From contig JBKPRD010000205.1 of NCBI GenBank assembly GCA_046734415.1, forward strand, positions 1 through 6,074: a stretch of DNA of 6,074 bases. The letters are read 5' to 3'. Below are positions 5,815-6,074 of the stretch, piece after piece; positions within the stretch are counted from its first letter, which is position 1; every line of letters starts with the position of its first letter. The notes below the pieces were generated by a model that saw nothing but the letters and a program-made list of their open reading frames with translations, was not told the DNA's origin and made no database searches. This DNA is from DATBLE01 sp046734415. GTDB taxonomy: Bacteria; Actinomycetota; Thermoleophilia; Gaiellales; Gaiellaceae. The position numbers and the translations under genes were made by a program.

Positions 5815-6074
5815 GGCTGCTCGCGGCGGCGGCGCTCTCGCTCGCCCTCGCCGCCACGGCGCTCGGCGGCGCAGGCCGGAACGTCGGCCTGCTGCATGCA
5901 TTCGCCGCTCAGCTTCCAAAGGTGAAGCGCACCACGTCCGTCCCGGTGCTGCTGCCGCCGAGCCTGCCGCTGCTCGGAAGCTACAGGGTGTACGCGACCG
6001 GCTGGGCGACGCGGGGTTCCTTCGACCTCGAGCTCGCCGCAGCGCCGCGCTGCGGCGGCGCGAATGCCTGCTTC
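5811..6074 (+). CDS. Secreted protein of unknown function (N-terminal part, runs off the edge)
   Basis: An open frame from GTG 5811 continues without stop to the window edge (88 residues). It overlaps the lipB stop by 4 bases (GTGA) and has a well-placed GAGAGG site. Residues 1-22 form a classic signal peptide: MR, a hydrophobic LLAAAALSLALAATAL core, then small residues GGAG, with likely cleavage near 19-22. The exported part contains SVPVLLPPSLPLLG (43-56), a strand-like SYRVYATGW, and FDLELAAAPRCGGANACF with Cys81 and Cys87. I recall this LP..LP / CxGAxAC pattern from uncharacterised secreted proteins of actinobacteria and cyanobacteria, but cannot name a family. The two cysteines suggest a disulfide outside the cytoplasm. 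Overlap with lipB suggests shared transcription, not shared function. Confidence 0.7.
   Translation, partial: MRLLAAAALSLALAATALGGAGRNVGLLHAFAAQLPKVKRTTSVPVLLPPSLPLLGSYRVYATGWATRGSFDLELAAAPRCGGANACF
6035..6057. repeat. Perfect 10-bp inverted repeat with 3-base loop
   Basis: CGCCGCAGCG (6035-6044) and CGCTGCGGCG (6048-6057) are perfect reverse complements around CCG. It lies inside the coding part of the secreted protein (residues AAAPRCGGA), so it may only reflect GC-rich alanine/glycine codons, though it would form a very stable RNA hairpin. Confidence 0.4.

Noticed and set aside
5047..5919. Minus-strand open frame of 290 codons opposite lipB
   Set aside because: It covers a complete, motif-intact lipB and has an Arg-rich sequence typical of an antisense shadow.
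1..6074. CRISPR array, tRNA, rRNA, insertion sequence or prophage
   Set aside because: No direct repeats with spacers, no tRNA-like cloverleaf, no transposase or integrase frame and no terminal inverted repeats were seen by eye.

Overview
The window is very GC-rich, with G or C at almost every third codon position. It is densely packed, with every complete gene on the plus strand. Protein styles, frequent non-ATG starts and likely leaderless starts suggest a high-GC actinobacterium, most likely of the class Thermoleophilia. That placement is inferred from remembered family resemblance, not from a marker gene.

Layout. Bases 2-79 are the last codons of an unrecognised upstream gene. Next comes a three-gene 2-oxoacid dehydrogenase operon: E1 alpha (92-1138), E1 beta (1143-2117) and a single-lipoyl-domain E2 acyltransferase (2117-3478), spaced by 4 bases and then overlapping by 1. 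The E1 beta sequence looks most like branched-chain 2-oxoacid dehydrogenase, but pyruvate cannot be excluded. No E3 (dihydrolipoyl dehydrogenase) is present. Two tightly coupled genes follow: a VOC/glyoxalase-fold protein (3484-3900) and an APH-type phosphotransferase-like protein starting at TTG (3897-4718). A YCII-family small protein (about 4715-5011) comes next; its conserved N-terminus can only be included by starting at an ATA codon.

The only real intergenic gap (5012-5154) holds a 10-bp palindrome, a strong imperfect hairpin and a likely leaderless promoter for lipB (5155-5814). LipB (octanoyltransferase) overlaps by 4 bases a gene for a secreted protein that runs off the right edge (5811-6074).

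How the genes fit together. E1 decarboxylates a 2-oxoacid and passes the acyl group to the lipoyl-lysine of E2. LipB makes the octanoyl-protein precursor of that lipoyl group, so the operon and lipB are functionally linked although three unrelated genes separate them. I see no mobile element, CRISPR array, RNA gene or defence system. The points most worth a second look are the YCII start, the altered catalytic motif of the phosphotransferase-like protein, the altered E1 alpha loop, the repeated TANNNT boxes just upstream of starts, and the hairpin region before lipB.
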